Assembly (NCBI RefSeq): GCF_001659605.2
Contig: NC_035161.2
Span: forward strand, 32,039,691-32,103,690
Source: Manihot esculenta
Lineage: Eukaryota > Streptophyta > Magnoliopsida > Malpighiales > Euphorbiaceae
DNA: 64,000 bases
Reading direction: 5' to 3'
The translations under genes and the position numbers were made by a program. The first letter of the stretch is position 1; every line of letters begins with the position of its first letter. Below are positions 51,130-62,386 of this stretch, in pieces. The notes beneath the pieces were generated by a model that was not told the origin of the DNA, ran no database searches, and saw nothing but the letters and a program-made list of their open reading frames with translations.

Positions 51130-52047
51130 CATTCTTCTCATGTTTATTTTGAAGCCATCCTCATCTATTCAAAGGAGATTGTCTTTTTCTTTCCACAAAT
51201 TTTGTTTATTTTGGTGGCCACTATGACACGAGGAATGCTGAAATATGGAGATTTTCCATCAAAGCCTACCAATTTTAATTTTATGAAGTGAAAACTAATA
51301 TGCCAGAAAAATCACCTGTGGAGTAATGAAAAGTTACAATCTTCTCTCTTTTTTGTGTGTGTGAAAAACCAAGTCACATGCTACAAGACAATTGACTTCG
51401 CAAGTGTATGGCAAAATCTGCATTCGCCTCCTCTAAGTAGCAAGAGGTCATCAACCAGAAATTTTGATCCCATTACTTGAAACAAATGGTATTCCAAAGA
51501 TTTTGCTATATTACAAATTTCTGACAAAAGAAGAAATATTAAACTATACAGATAAGGCCTAGTGCAAGTGCATGGGTGACCTGAGTTCGTTACTATGCTT
51601 TCTCCACCACAGTGGGCTCATCTTTAATCATCCAGGGGGGCTATTTAATCAGTATAGTTTACTTTGACAAAACTATGTTATATTAGAATTCACCTATATA
51701 CATGTGACATAGAAATAAGATTAATTCTATGTGCTTCTCTGCTTAGAGGTGGACTAGAAAAAACTGAATTCAACCTGAGAACAAGCGATGTCGCGAGCCG
51801 GTCTCGAACTGAGAAAGTTTCATGCAATCAAGGAGCAGCCCAGTTGACACTTGACATAATAGCTGTCACTTAGAATCAACTCCTATTCATGGCATTTCTA
51901 GGAAGCCAATAGGACACATACTTCGATCTCTTGTAATCACCTTGATTGTAAATACATGCTACAAACATGTCTGTGTCTTGAGAATCATGAGGCAAGCCTG
52001 ACTATCAGTACTTTCTACCCTTTCATGTTATACATTGGCAAAATATT
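51130..52047. other. Convergent intergenic region
   Basis: Lies between the 3' ends of the plus-strand At1g65710-like gene and the minus-strand transporter. It should contain both 3' UTRs. I see nothing else. Confidence 0.6.
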
Positions 52048-55000
52048 TCATTCAGTACTGTCACGATAATTGACCATGTAGATTGCAATCAAAGTAACAA
52101 TAGCGCCAACCAGTTGCGAAGGTGAGAAGGTCTCACCAAGATATAGAAACCTGTAGTCAGAAGCCCAAACACCAGCGAACAAACAAAACAAAAGGGATTG
52201 AATGTTATATTGAAGATTTAGGCTTCACTATTCCACATAAATAAAGTCCTAAAAAATATTTTCCTTCATTTTTTACTTTTTACATTAACTCATGTAGGGC
52301 TTTCAAGAAAATTTGATCAAACAAAAAGTTTCTTCATCAAAGGGCAAGGAAAATGCTTTCTTTTATCAAAAAAGGAAATCATTCTCTAGGATTTGACAAA
52401 TTAATTAAAAAGGAATATCCTATAAGGAAATCATAGAAACATATATCTATCAGTCTATTGATCATCATTAATAATCCTTCACCTTCCCCGACTATCAACT
52501 GCAACTGTCAGTGAAAACCACAATGTAACATTTTCAGAAAAAATTTTCTTAGTCACTGATGAATAGAAAAATAAGTTCATGTAGGTTAATACATATGTTT
52601 TGAAAGAAAATTAATAATTTTCAATATACTCCAAACAACATAAAACTACTAACTAATGGTTTATTATCTTGCAACCAAATGATATACAACAAGCATTATT
52701 TTCTTGGAAGATGTTTTTCTCATAAAATATTCTAAATTTCTGAAGAAAAGTTATTTTCGGAGAAACAGATAAAGCCAAATGCATTGTTAATATAATAGAC
52801 TTAGCCGCAGCTCAATTCATCTTCAGTCTAAAATTTGGTGTGAGAAAATTAATACAAACAATTTAATTGAGTCAGGTCTTTAACATCTTTTGATCAAAGA
52901 ATCTTACCCAAAAATTGAAGCAAACATCGGGGTTAAAAAAGTGAGAGAACTGAGCTTTGTTAGGCTACCTGAAAATTTGTCAGCAACGAAAATCAGCTTC
53001 AAAACAAAAGCTAACAACTAAAATTATGGTCCATATATTTTGGTGCAGTTTATATATGCATCAATTATGCAACTATCAACACAAAAAAGGCAAAACATCA
53101 TTTCAACCATGTAACATATGGCCAACCTAAAGTTTAATCAATGAAATGAACCATAATAAATTAAAATAGAAAATCAAATAAAAAAAAGGAAAGAAGTAAA
53201 TAGAATGTAGTATAGAACGTAACCTTTTGTTGCACTGTAGAAGTATACCCCATAACTAATAGCACTTCCAAAAATAGAGGTATAAAGAAGTGCCAATATA
53301 TCACTTCCTGTCAGTTCCTTAAGGCTCCCACTGAAGGCAGGATCATGATTGAGAATTGAGATCACCACAAGAGGGATACCACCAATAACCATATGCTGGA
53401 ATTAAGGTCCATGTGAATTCTATTGCTTGTTGTCATTATTGAAACAATAAAAGGGCTGGACATCATGCAACATTCTAACGGAAACTCACAGCACTCTTGA
53501 ATAATTATCAAGCACATGATTAGAAAAACAATAAAGATAATTCCTGAGCAATTCAGGATAACCTACCCATCCAGTTGCCATAACAGGATCAGAGTACTTA
53601 GTAACCCAGCGGACCATGACTGTGCCTACTGCCATGCTTTGAGCTGCAAGAAGCATCCACCATTCTCCACTTCCCCACAAAGAAAAATTACTCTCATCAA
53701 TAGCAAGAGCAGGTAACTGCAGAATAAAACACATCATCATTCAATAAAAATAATGGCAAATGAGGAAATCCTATCAAGTTGTGATTTTGTACCATTCCAA
53801 AAACAGGAAGTAAAAAAGCAAAATTATTGTAATGCATCACATGCTCTATAACATAGCTACACAACGAGGGGGGAAAGAGACTGGCAATTTTTGGGAAAAA
53901 TAAAGCATTTTCTGCAAATGTTTGAGAAAGAAAGGAATATGATGAATAACACTAAAATTACTAAACCAAAACTGTAGGGCAACAGAACATAGAGAAGCAT
54001 GCTGCTGTGTAACCCTTTTCATCTTCCTCAGTTGTGGATGCTTTCCAACAAAAAGAAACTAAATAGGGGGGGGGGGGGGGGGGGAAGAAAAGAATACATC
54101 ATAAATTCAAAGTTTTACCCTGAACCATTCGCACTCCTGAAATGTAACCTCTAAACAATAATTTGATCTAATGAAGCCCTTGAAGAATAAAGTGTGAGAC
54201 AATTTATACTCTCCCGTAACATGGATTACATCCTAGTGCAGAGTTGAAGTTAAGGTTGAATCATAAAGTTCATGTATGAATTAAATTGTCAAAAAAAAAG
54301 GGTTATGTCCATGTAACCGTTTTGACAGATCATGTAAAATTACACCATAAAGGAATGAGAAAGTTCAATGATGGATTAAACAGTTATCCAATGTTAATCC
54401 CATCAAACCTGACTTTTATATGTAGAATAATAAAAAATCAGAAGATCACCTCAAGAAGTATAAGTCCTATTACACCAAGTACAAGGCCTGCCACTCCAAC
54501 CAACCCAATGGATTCACCAAATAACAAGGCTGCAAGTACAGCCACTGTCAGAGGTTGTGAGTCAATTATAACCTGTAGTAAGAAGAAGGCATGAATTATG
54601 TCATCATTTGTTCTCCTATAAGCGAATACTATAGATGAGAGGCTATAGAATGTGTAGCAATCTAGATTCCTGTTCCCATCACTTAGTTTCCCACTGCAAA
54701 AAACTGTTCCATATTTGTGAATTTTAATTTAGTTCACGGTAAAAATATTTCTCACAAAATGAAAAAAATCTGCTAAACGATCCTCTTTAATTTTTCAAGT
54801 CAATTACTCTCACTGGCCAAAAGATACTAGAACTTAATTCTTAATTTTGAATTACAAGTATCAAGAAGGCAAAATGCAAGATTCACCAGAATGTAGAAGG
54901 AATCTAAGTTGAAATGAGACAAGGAGTAAAATTGTTGGACAAAGGAAACCTACACTGCCTAGACCCGCAGATGTCCTCTGCAATCCCTCAGCAAGAAATC

Positions 55001-56097
55001 CCTGTTTCATCATACGATTGATATCAGACCCAAGAAAAAAACTAAAATGCAGTATCAGATTCAGACCCAAGGAATCCCTGTTCCGGCATTACAATCGGAA
55101 CACAGCAATTCTTACACTTCCCATACTCTTTATGTTTATCAATCCTTCCACCAGTTTAGAAGATTGTCCACACCAAAATGAACTAAATTACATCATATGT
55201 AACATTTTCAAGCATGGTTGCATGAATAATTGCATAATGTCATGAATTAATCTTTCAGTTGATTAGATAAAATAAACTCACTTCGTTTACACTTTACGGT
55301 CAGATTAAATTTTAATTAATTCATTTAACGGAAGTTATTGATAATACTAAATTTACTTTGTAATACCACATAAACTTTCTAAGACCGAGTAGAGAGAGAG
55401 GGAGAACATTTTTATTTTCTAAAAGGTAATTGACCAATTAGAGAACCTGGAAACAAGCGGCATCAACAAGGCCGAAGAGAGCGATGGAGAGCCAAGCAGT
55501 GAATCCAGAAGGCAGAGGCCTACCTTTGGACGCAGCAAATGCAACCAAAAGTAAGCCAGCAGGAATAAGCCGAAAAGCAGCCACAAAGAAGGGACCAACC
55601 AAAGGCAATACCTCCTTCATAGCCACCATAGCCGTGCCCCAAAAGAAGAACGGCGACACCAAAACTCCCGTCTCCACCATCATTTCCAATAAATCACTTT
55701 TCGATTCGTCTCCTCCTCCTCCTCCTTCCACCACGAACATTGTCCCATTGGTTTCGGAGGAGGGAGAAGAAGAGACAAGGCACTCCACATCTAGGCCTGT
55801 CCCCACGCAATCAAAATCCGGCGTTGACGAGGAATCACCGTTAGAATCGGATGATTTTGATTCCAATTCCACGTTTTTACTACTAGTGGTGCAGCTTCCA
55901 ATGAAAATGTTTCTTCTTCTTCTGATTCTTGCATTATAACTATGATTACGAGTATGAGAAGATATGGAATGAGAAATACATGGCGGAGGAGAGAATTGAA
56001 ATGAGGAGAAAGAGATGGAGCTGAATTTGACGGAAAGATTATGAGGTAGTGGAGAAGGAAAGGAATTGCAGAACCTTGAAGGAGAGAGTAGCTTCAT
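52048..56097 (-). CDS. Plastid WAT1-related EamA/DMT transporter, At3g02690-like (7 exons)
   Basis: Membrane transporter of the drug/metabolite transporter superfamily, predicted in the chloroplast envelope. Exons on the minus strand: 56097-55447, 55001-54954, 54572-54450, 53716-53567, 53395-53224, 52968-52908, 52150-52048. All are in frame; 435 residues. The ATG at 56097 is the first Met of the frame (a codon two triplets upstream is GTG). Residues 1 to about 70 are Ser/Arg-rich and poor in acidic residues, as expected of a plastid transit peptide. Two EamA repeats follow, with about ten hydrophobic helices: SPFFFWGTAMVAMKEVLPLV begins the first and WMLLAAQSMAVGTVMVRWVT the second. The last exon carries FLYLGETFSPSQLVGAIVTL, the conserved EamA end. 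The substrate is unknown. It matches the entry WAT1-related At3g02690, chloroplastic, in architecture. Confidence 0.93.
54066..54084. repeat. Homopolymer of 19 G in a transporter intron
   Basis: An uninterrupted G19 run (C19 on the coding strand) lies in the intron between exons 54572-54450 and 53716-53567. Such runs are rare in AT-rich plant DNA. The exact length may be a sequencing estimate. Confidence 0.9.
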
Positions 56098-56289
56098 GGC
56101 CACCTCTCTTCTTCTGCCCTTTCTGCTATGTTGGCTCAGCGCAGTAGAGTGCAGGGAGCAGGGTGAAGCCGCGACGTGCTGTATCAGCCATAAGAATGCC
56201 GGTAACGAGTGGCATACAACAAGTACACGTAAGCCTCTGCTGAGAACATCTAAAATATCTAATACATTAAACTATAAATAATTGCGAAA

Positions 56290-58620
56290 AACTTTCAAAA
56301 ATATGAATATAATATAAATAATTCAATTATCAAAAATCAATTTTATAATATTTAAATAAAATCAGTTCATTAATTTAAATATATTAAATTTTTTTATGGA
56401 TAAAATTTATAGAACGAAAGAATATATAATTAAATATATTTAAATTGAATAATTTTAAATTAAATAATAAATTTTATAAAAGATATAAACTTAATTGTAA
56501 TTTGAATAAAAACATGTTGGATTTGTTTTGGGTTCACATATCTCACGGGCCTACTATTTTCTGTGCTTTATATTGGTTGTTGGTTTGGGCTTATAAGTTG
56601 GAGTTAACACTTTTTCACAGTTGGGTTGGTCGTATTTTTATTTATCAAAATAAAAATATTATAAAATAAAAAATAAAAGATTTATAATATTAAATAAAAT
56701 TTTAATATTTTAAAAATAAAATTTATAATACTACTTCCATTCATTTTATAATTTTTATTTATTTTATTTTTTAATACATATTAAAAAATATAATTTTATT
56801 TATTAATTTTTAATTATATTTATATTAAATATATTAAATTTTATTAAATATTAAAAGATATTTTAAGAAAATTTTTTTAAAATAAAATAAAACTATTTAT
56901 ATATTTCTATAATATAAAAAAATAAATAACAATTTTAAAATAATAAAAAGTTAATAAAAATTATGAAAAGAAGAAAATTAAAAATACGTAATTCTCCAAA
57001 AATTCAAAACGAACAATTTTTTAATAGAAGCATTATGTGGAAAACAAGAACTTTATAAATCTAATGATCATTTTGACATAAAATAATTTTACAGGTGAAT
57101 ATTTAATTAATTCGGTTTAAAATTAAATTAAATTGAATAAATTAAAAATTAAAATTTTAATATTTATGTAAACTTAATCAAATTGATTTTAGTTAAAAAT
57201 CAAATTGAACTGAATCAATCTGATTCGATTCGATTTGATTCAGTTTGATCGATTTAAATTTTTAATAATTTTTTTATTTTATATATTTTATTTTTAATAT
57301 TTAAAATTTAATTAAAATATTTTAATTTTAATATAATTTAATCTCTTTATGTGATTAAAAATAATATATTATTATCACTAATCGATTCGATTTGATTTTT
57401 TAATTTTTTTCTAATCAAAATCGTATCGAACCAAACTGAAATAATATTGAATTTTTAAAATTAAAAATCGAACTAAAATAAAATGAATAAAAAATTGAAT
57501 TAAAATTTTAAATTAATTCAATTTGATAAATTTTTTTAGTTTGAATGAAATATTACCCACCCCTATATAAAATTATAATTAGAAGGATTATTAAAATGGA
57601 AAATTTTATGAGTCAAAATTGGAGGTAATTCACGCGTGTAGTCCACCTAAATTTAACTAACCTTTTATATATATATATATTGAAAATTAGCTAACCTTAT
57701 ATTCTAGCACTATAATAATAATAGAGATAAATATTATTAAGATAAATAAAGCCACGACATCATGCTGCTTCCTAAAATTCATTTATTTATAAATTTATTT
57801 GAAAATTAGTTAACCTATACTCTTACTTCTTCCACACCCTTGCTTAGATAATTAGCCCCACTACATTGCAAGTCATATATGACATTTTCAGAAGGCAAAT
57901 TTCAATTCTATATACTATTCGCTTTGGCCCCTATTGCAAATATATATATATAAATCTTGAGGATTTCCATTTGATTGTGCTTTAAATGCAGTCCCGATGT
58001 TAAAAAAAAAAAAAATTTATGCATATATTTTTTTATTAAAATAATATTGTATTACTTATAAAGGTATAAGTAAAGGTATGTCAGAATATTTTTTGGCAAA
58101 TATTAAAGTCAAGAAGGGTTAGGTGAAGGACACGCCCATGTGGCTGATGGGTCTCTTTTTGCCAAATTAACAAGTGGAAATAGACATTAATTATTTAATT
58201 GAAGCAGCCTAGAAAGGCAGGACTATTTCAAGCTTCCATTCCTCACCCATGGAATGGAAGCTTCTAAGCTTTATTAGAGCATTGACCCCAACAATTTTCT
58301 TACTAATTAGTTTCTTCTTTAGCTTTAATTTCCTTTTTTCTAAACCATATGTTTTATATAAACTATGTTACATTCTCATAACAAAATGACAAAAGTAAGT
58401 TTGATAAATATATTTTTATTGTTTACCCTATCATCAAGCAAGAATTTTTCTGAGCCACTCTTATCTGGACAGTTGCGACTGCTTTGGTTGTAGCAGCAGC
58501 GTTTGTGTTAAACTTTATTTAATTGAGGATATATTTTTAATAATTGCAAGTCAATTAATCTCCATTGTTCTTCCTAGATACGCCACCCAATTTATATATA
58601 TATATATAGAGGATTATCGT
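56290..58620. other. AT-rich intergenic region
   Basis: Holds a candidate MITE (57090-57565) and several A/T and TA microsatellites (57667-57680, 58594-58607). I see no gene. The GC-richer 58080-58300 part has no recognisable ORF. Confidence 0.55.
57090..57565. mobile_element. Candidate hAT-like MITE
   Basis: The left end reads AGGTGAATATTTAATTAATT; the inverse of the right end reads AGGGGTGGGTAATATTTCAT. They are related but degenerate. The interior is full of ATTCGATTCGATTTGATT and AATCGAAC-type subterminal repeats, much like the ends of the intact hAT element at 44794. No target duplication was identified, so the borders are approximate. Confidence 0.45.
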
Positions 58621-58851
58621 AACATGTGTGAAATATGACTAAGCCTGACGAGGAGCAAGAAATTTCCTGCGCAATTTTAATTAGAGAAGACAAACGCGTG
58701 GTTGAAAAGGAAGGCATTGAGAAGAAAACTCGCATTTCATATTCATATATATATAACATAAACTTTCTTCTCCATAATAGTCAAAGAAAGGAAGCTTCAA
58801 AACTCTGCACTTTGTGACCTAATAAATCTTCATTTTTAACCAACCTTTCCT

Positions 58852-58858
58852 TATAAAA
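58852..58858 (+). promoter_or_regulatory. TATA box of the NHL gene
   Basis: TATAAAA located 93 bases upstream of the ATG at 58945, a normal distance for a short plant leader. Confidence 0.7.
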
Positions 58859-58944
58859 CCTGCATTCAATTTCATCACAAGAGAACCCATTTCCATTTCT
58901 CCACCCACCCAGATCAGAAAAAAAACAAGAACAAGAAATTATCA

Positions 58945-59703
58945 ATGGCAGATCAGCAAAAAATCCATCCAGTCACCCAAGATGTGGAGGCAGCACAGCC
59001 ACCCACTGTTCCATTAATGCCTAGGAACTCTTCCAAGTCCGATAAAGGTGACCCTGTCGAGCATTTTCCTCCATTGAAGCGTACTATTCCAGTGATGCAC
59101 TCTAAACCGCCCAAGAGAAGAAGTTGTTGCTGCAGGTGCTTGTGTTGGACTCTCAGTCTCATTTTGCTCCTTATAGTCATTATTGGAATAGTTGCCGGAA
59201 TCCTCTACCTTGTTTTCCGTCCAAAACTGCCAGATTATTCGGTGGATAAACTGCAAATAACCCAGTTCAATCTCAGTAGCGATTCAAGCTTATCTGCTGC
59301 GTTTGATGTGACAATTACTGCGAAAAATCCAAACAAGAAAATCGGTATCTACTACGAAGGAGGGAGCCATATAAGCGTCTGGTATACAGGGACGAAACTA
59401 TGCGAAGGGTCACTGCCGAAATTCTACCAGGGACACCGGAACACAACAGTGCTCATCGTGCCATTGACAGGGCAAACACAGGACGCCAATGGGTTGTTAA
59501 CTTCTCTGCAACAGCAGCAGCAGGAGACTGGAATCGTTCCTTTGAACCTTAGGGTCAAGCAACCTGTGAGAATAAAGCTGGGCAAGTTGAAGCTGATGAA
59601 GGTGAGTTTTTTGGTCAAGTGCAGGCTAGATGTGGATAGCTTATCTGCCAATAACGCCATTAGAATTAGAAATAGTAGTTGTAAGTTTAGGCTCAGGCTA
59701 TAA
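58945..59703 (+). CDS. NDR1/HIN1-like protein with LEA-2 domain (NHL6-like)
   Basis: Intron-less gene, 252 residues, typical of the NHL family. The N-terminal cytosolic part is Pro/Lys-rich (VPLMPRNSSKSDKG) and ends in KPPKRRSCCCRCLCW, a basic Cys cluster next to the membrane that may be palmitoylated. One transmembrane helix follows (about 67-91, LSLILLLIVIIGIVAGILYL). An extracytosolic LEA-2 domain (about 110-235) contains FNLSSDSSLSAAFDVTITAK, the conserved NPNKKIGIYYE block and N-glycosylation sequons (NLS, NTT, NSS). Members act at the plasma membrane in pathogen and abiotic-stress responses; Arabidopsis NHL6 is linked to ABA and osmotic stress. The start is supported by the TATA box and the leader. 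The exact orthologue among NHL genes is uncertain. Confidence 0.93.
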   Translation: MADQQKIHPVTQDVEAAQPPTVPLMPRNSSKSDKGDPVEHFPPLKRTIPVMHSKPPKRRSCCCRCLCWTLSLILLLIVIIGIVAGILYLVFRPKLPDYSVDKLQITQFNLSSDSSLSAAFDVTITAKNPNKKIGIYYEGGSHISVWYTGTKLCEGSLPKFYQGHRNTTVLIVPLTGQTQDANGLLTSLQQQQQETGIVPLNLRVKQPVRIKLGKLKLMKVSFLVKCRLDVDSLSANNAIRIRNSSCKFRLRL

Positions 59704-59759
59704 TTAAGTTATTATTATTATTATTATCTATTATATCTGTACATGCCCATTTGGGCAGA

Positions 59760-60130
59760 TATTTTTTTTTTTTAAAATTTTTTAAACCCTTTTACTGCCA
59801 TAGCTAAAAGTGGAGGATTATTTATTTATTTATTATATTTGTCATTTTTTCCTCCATATTATTTACATATATATGCTTGTACTTGGTATTTATTAATTCA
59901 GTCATACGTTTTGTTTAGAAAATTATATTTCATGTATTTATTAACCAATTGAGCACAAAAAATAAAAATTATAATAGATAGAAGCATTCAAATATGTTAG
60001 CATTTAAAACAAGGATTATGAGCATAGTAGTAGAGTAGATTGTAGTGGTAAAATTCAAACATATATAATCCAAGCTTGATTTGCCATGGAGCTTGTTTTA
60101 TTGCCGTACCAAAACTCAACAGTTAATTTT
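59760..60130. other. Short intergenic region
   Basis: Contains the presumed 3' UTR of the NHL gene and AT-rich sequence. Nothing else seen. Confidence 0.6.
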
Positions 60131-60132
60131 TT

Positions 60133-60420
60133 TTATTTAATTTTAAATTTTAAATTTACAAAATTACTCAGGCCAACAGGCTTGCTGGGTAAGTGAAGCT
60201 CAGGATGAGCAAAAATTGAGAAAATGAAAATCCTTCCAGAAGAAAACATTTTCTTTTGAGGCATGGCAGATGGTGCCACAAGTATTTGGGTCCGACGCAT
60301 TCTTTCCTCTAAGCTCCTGCTTCTCCTCTTCATTGAGATCAAAGAATCCTCTACATGCATCAACCGTTGATTCCATTAAGCCCTCTGCCACTCGATGATT
60401 AGTCACCTAGTCACCACAGC
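60133..60420 (-). pseudogene. Fragment of a 2-oxoglutarate/Fe(II) dioxygenase gene (DMR6-like family)
   Basis: On the minus strand the reading VTNHRVAEGLMESTVDACRG, FFDLNEEEKQ, then a CGT-containing block, then FFWKDF, and after a frameshift AHPELHLPSKPVG, matches the N-terminal DIOX_N part of plant 2OG dioxygenases (family pattern NHGVP...DACRGFF...CGT...WRDF...HPE). Breaks: an in-frame stop just before VTNH, Gly replaced by Arg in the NHG motif, and a frameshift near 60215. The Fe-binding HxD/H core is absent. It is a truncated remnant without function; no intact parent is in the window. Confidence 0.8.
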
Positions 60421-61060
60421 TGCCAAATCATCGAGAGGTTTATTATTAATATTTTTTAAATATAAATTATTTTTTTTATAGAAATTTAAATTATTATTAA
60501 TAGAAAAAGAGAATAAATTTTAATTTTAAAATAATATTGTAAATTATCCTAAATTTATTTATTTGATGTGAGAAATGCAAAAAATAATGAAGTAGATTGA
60601 ATATGTAAAATGAATTAAGGAAGAGGAACGAGAAACCAATTCTTGGGTGTGGAACTTGAATTTGGGCTCTCGTGTTTTCTTATTTAAATATATATATGTA
60701 TAATTTTATTATAATTACTATATCTAAAAACTATAATTATAATATTTTTTATTTATCATAATTATTTGTAAAAAGAAACGCTAGTTACCAAATCTATCCA
60801 CCATTAATTGTTCGTAGGATGAAAATGGAAAACTAATTTTACCAATTTAAAATCCCATAATAATAAAAAACAATTACGGGTGTGGTCAGGGTCAGCTATA
60901 GCTGCGTGGGGATTGAAACTGCAAGTCTTATTTGAACTTATCCATCATTCCAAATTGCGAGTTATAAACTCGGAGACTTCATCACAGTTGGGCAATTTGA
61001 CTTTTGCATGCCGTGCCTCCTCCACCCATCTCGCAGGAAGTCGATCCCATGTCCGTTCCA
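60421..61060. other. Promoter-side intergenic region of the Kunitz inhibitor gene
   Basis: AT-rich to about 60870, then more balanced sequence leading into the inhibitor promoter. No gene seen. Confidence 0.55.
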
Positions 61061-61065
61061 TCACC

Positions 61066-61074
61066 TATAAATAT
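61066..61074 (+). promoter_or_regulatory. TATA box of the Kunitz inhibitor gene
   Basis: TATAAATAT lies 98 bases upstream of the ATG at 61164, preceded by CACC and followed by a C-rich leader, a canonical plant arrangement. Confidence 0.75.
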
Positions 61075-61163
61075 CTTCACCTCACCTACCCTTTGCTTCA
61101 GAATCCCATAAACCATTAATCACCAATTCAATTCCCAACCACTTTTAACCTTCTTTAGCGACC

Positions 61164-61745
61164 ATGTTTAGAATGATTGGAAGCTTCAGCTTCGTATGGC
61201 TTCTCATGACCATATCCACTGCAGCTCAAACCCCCGCAGTGCTAGACACCACCGGTCAGCCTCTTAGGAGCGGCGTAGAGTACTATGTGCTTCCAGCTGC
61301 AACTGACACTGCTGGTGGTTTAACTCTGATGAATCGCACTGACTCCTGCCCATTATACGTTGGTCAGGAACCTCTTTCAACCGTTGTATCACCAGGTCTT
61401 CCCGTCATCTTCACACCATTTTCTGCTGGAGACGGTATCATCAGGGAGAGCAGAGACTTGAGGATTGCATTTTCAGCTGTCTCCATTTGTGCTCAATCAA
61501 CATCATGGAGGGTGGGCGAGGAGGATGCGGAGACGTCAAGGAGATTTATAGTGACAGGAGGAGAGCAGAGTTACTTGAGGATTGACAAGAATGGAGGTCT
61601 TTATGAGTTGGTGTGGTGTCCCGGTGAGTCCTGTCCAGATTGTGGAAGGCCAAGATGTAGTTCTGCTGGTATTTTGATTGAAAATGGGAAGAGATTGTTG
61701 GCCTTGGATGGCCCTGCTTTTCCCTTCCGATTTAGGAGAGCTTAG
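61164..61745 (+). CDS. Kunitz-type (STI family) protease inhibitor, miraculin-like
   Basis: Secreted inhibitor-fold protein, 193 residues, intron-less as usual for the family. The signal peptide (about 1-21: MFRMIGSFSFVWLLMTISTA) leaves a mature protein starting near QTPAVLDTT. The Kunitz signature is complete: VLDTTGQPLRSGVEYYV fits [LIVM]-x-D-x-[EDNTY]-[DG]-[RKHDENQ]-x-[LIVM]-x5-Y-x-[LIVM]. Conserved Cys residues occur in TDSCPLYV, VSICAQST and VWCPGESCPDCGRPRC. The last cluster has more Cys than the classical four-Cys STI, suggesting an extra disulphide as in miraculin-like members. A sequon (NRTD) is present. The target protease cannot be read from sequence. Such genes are commonly wound- or defence-induced. 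Confidence 0.94.
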   Translation: MFRMIGSFSFVWLLMTISTAAQTPAVLDTTGQPLRSGVEYYVLPAATDTAGGLTLMNRTDSCPLYVGQEPLSTVVSPGLPVIFTPFSAGDGIIRESRDLRIAFSAVSICAQSTSWRVGEEDAETSRRFIVTGGEQSYLRIDKNGGLYELVWCPGESCPDCGRPRCSSAGILIENGKRLLALDGPAFPFRFRRA

Positions 61746-61789
61746 TTTATTCTCCTCGTATTCATAACTTCTTTGCATTGTATTAATTA

Positions 61790-62369
61790 GTAAATAAATG
61801 CTGAAGTCTCATATCCCTCTTAATCTAAAGTGTAGTTTGGCATGAGAAGATTATTTTCTGACCAAGTGAACTTTCCAGTAACTAATTTCAAAAAATAAAA
61901 AAAATATTAATAATTAAAAATTTAAAAATAAATAAAAGTAATTTATATCATTACACTTACAGATTTAGTCTGATAGTAATTAAATCTCAATAAATTTAAA
62001 AAATTTCAAATTTTACTCAAATTTTACTTTTCTAATTTTCATTTAAAAAAAAAAAATTATAACACGTTGCAAATGTTAATTTTACTGGCTAAATTATATA
62101 TTTAACATTTTTAAATTATAAAAGATAGGCTCCTATTAAAAATATTAAGATCAATTCTTTTAGTAGTCATAATTAATTTACCAAATTCTATTTAATATAC
62201 AACAATCAAATTAATTTTATAATTTCAAATCATTAAAATTTAAAGAATAAAAATAATAAAAGTTTTAAATAGTAATTTTTATATAGTTGACCCGATTGAT
62301 AGATAGAATAATGATGTTAATTATTAATTAAGATTCATCCCTTCAAATTTTGACAAACTAAAACAAAAA
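61790..62369. other. AT-rich spacer before the LINE cluster
   Basis: Inhibitor 3' UTR followed by A/T-rich sequence. No gene. Confidence 0.6.
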
Positions 62370-62386
62370 ATGTAAGGAATACTCTT
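62370..62386. repeat. 17-bp LINE target-site duplication, left copy
   Basis: ATGTAAGGAATACTCTT directly before the poly-T (poly-A tail of the minus-strand LINE). Identical to 63283-63299. Confidence 0.95.

Noticed and set aside
51749..51850. Possible tRNA-like B box (GGTCTCGAACTGAG)
   Set aside because: No matching A box, acceptor stem or cloverleaf could be drawn around it.
56066..56281. Plus-strand 71-residue ORF with a signal-peptide-like start at the transporter promoter
   Set aside because: It overlaps the transporter start codon region antisense and degenerates into low-complexity sequence; no homology recognised.
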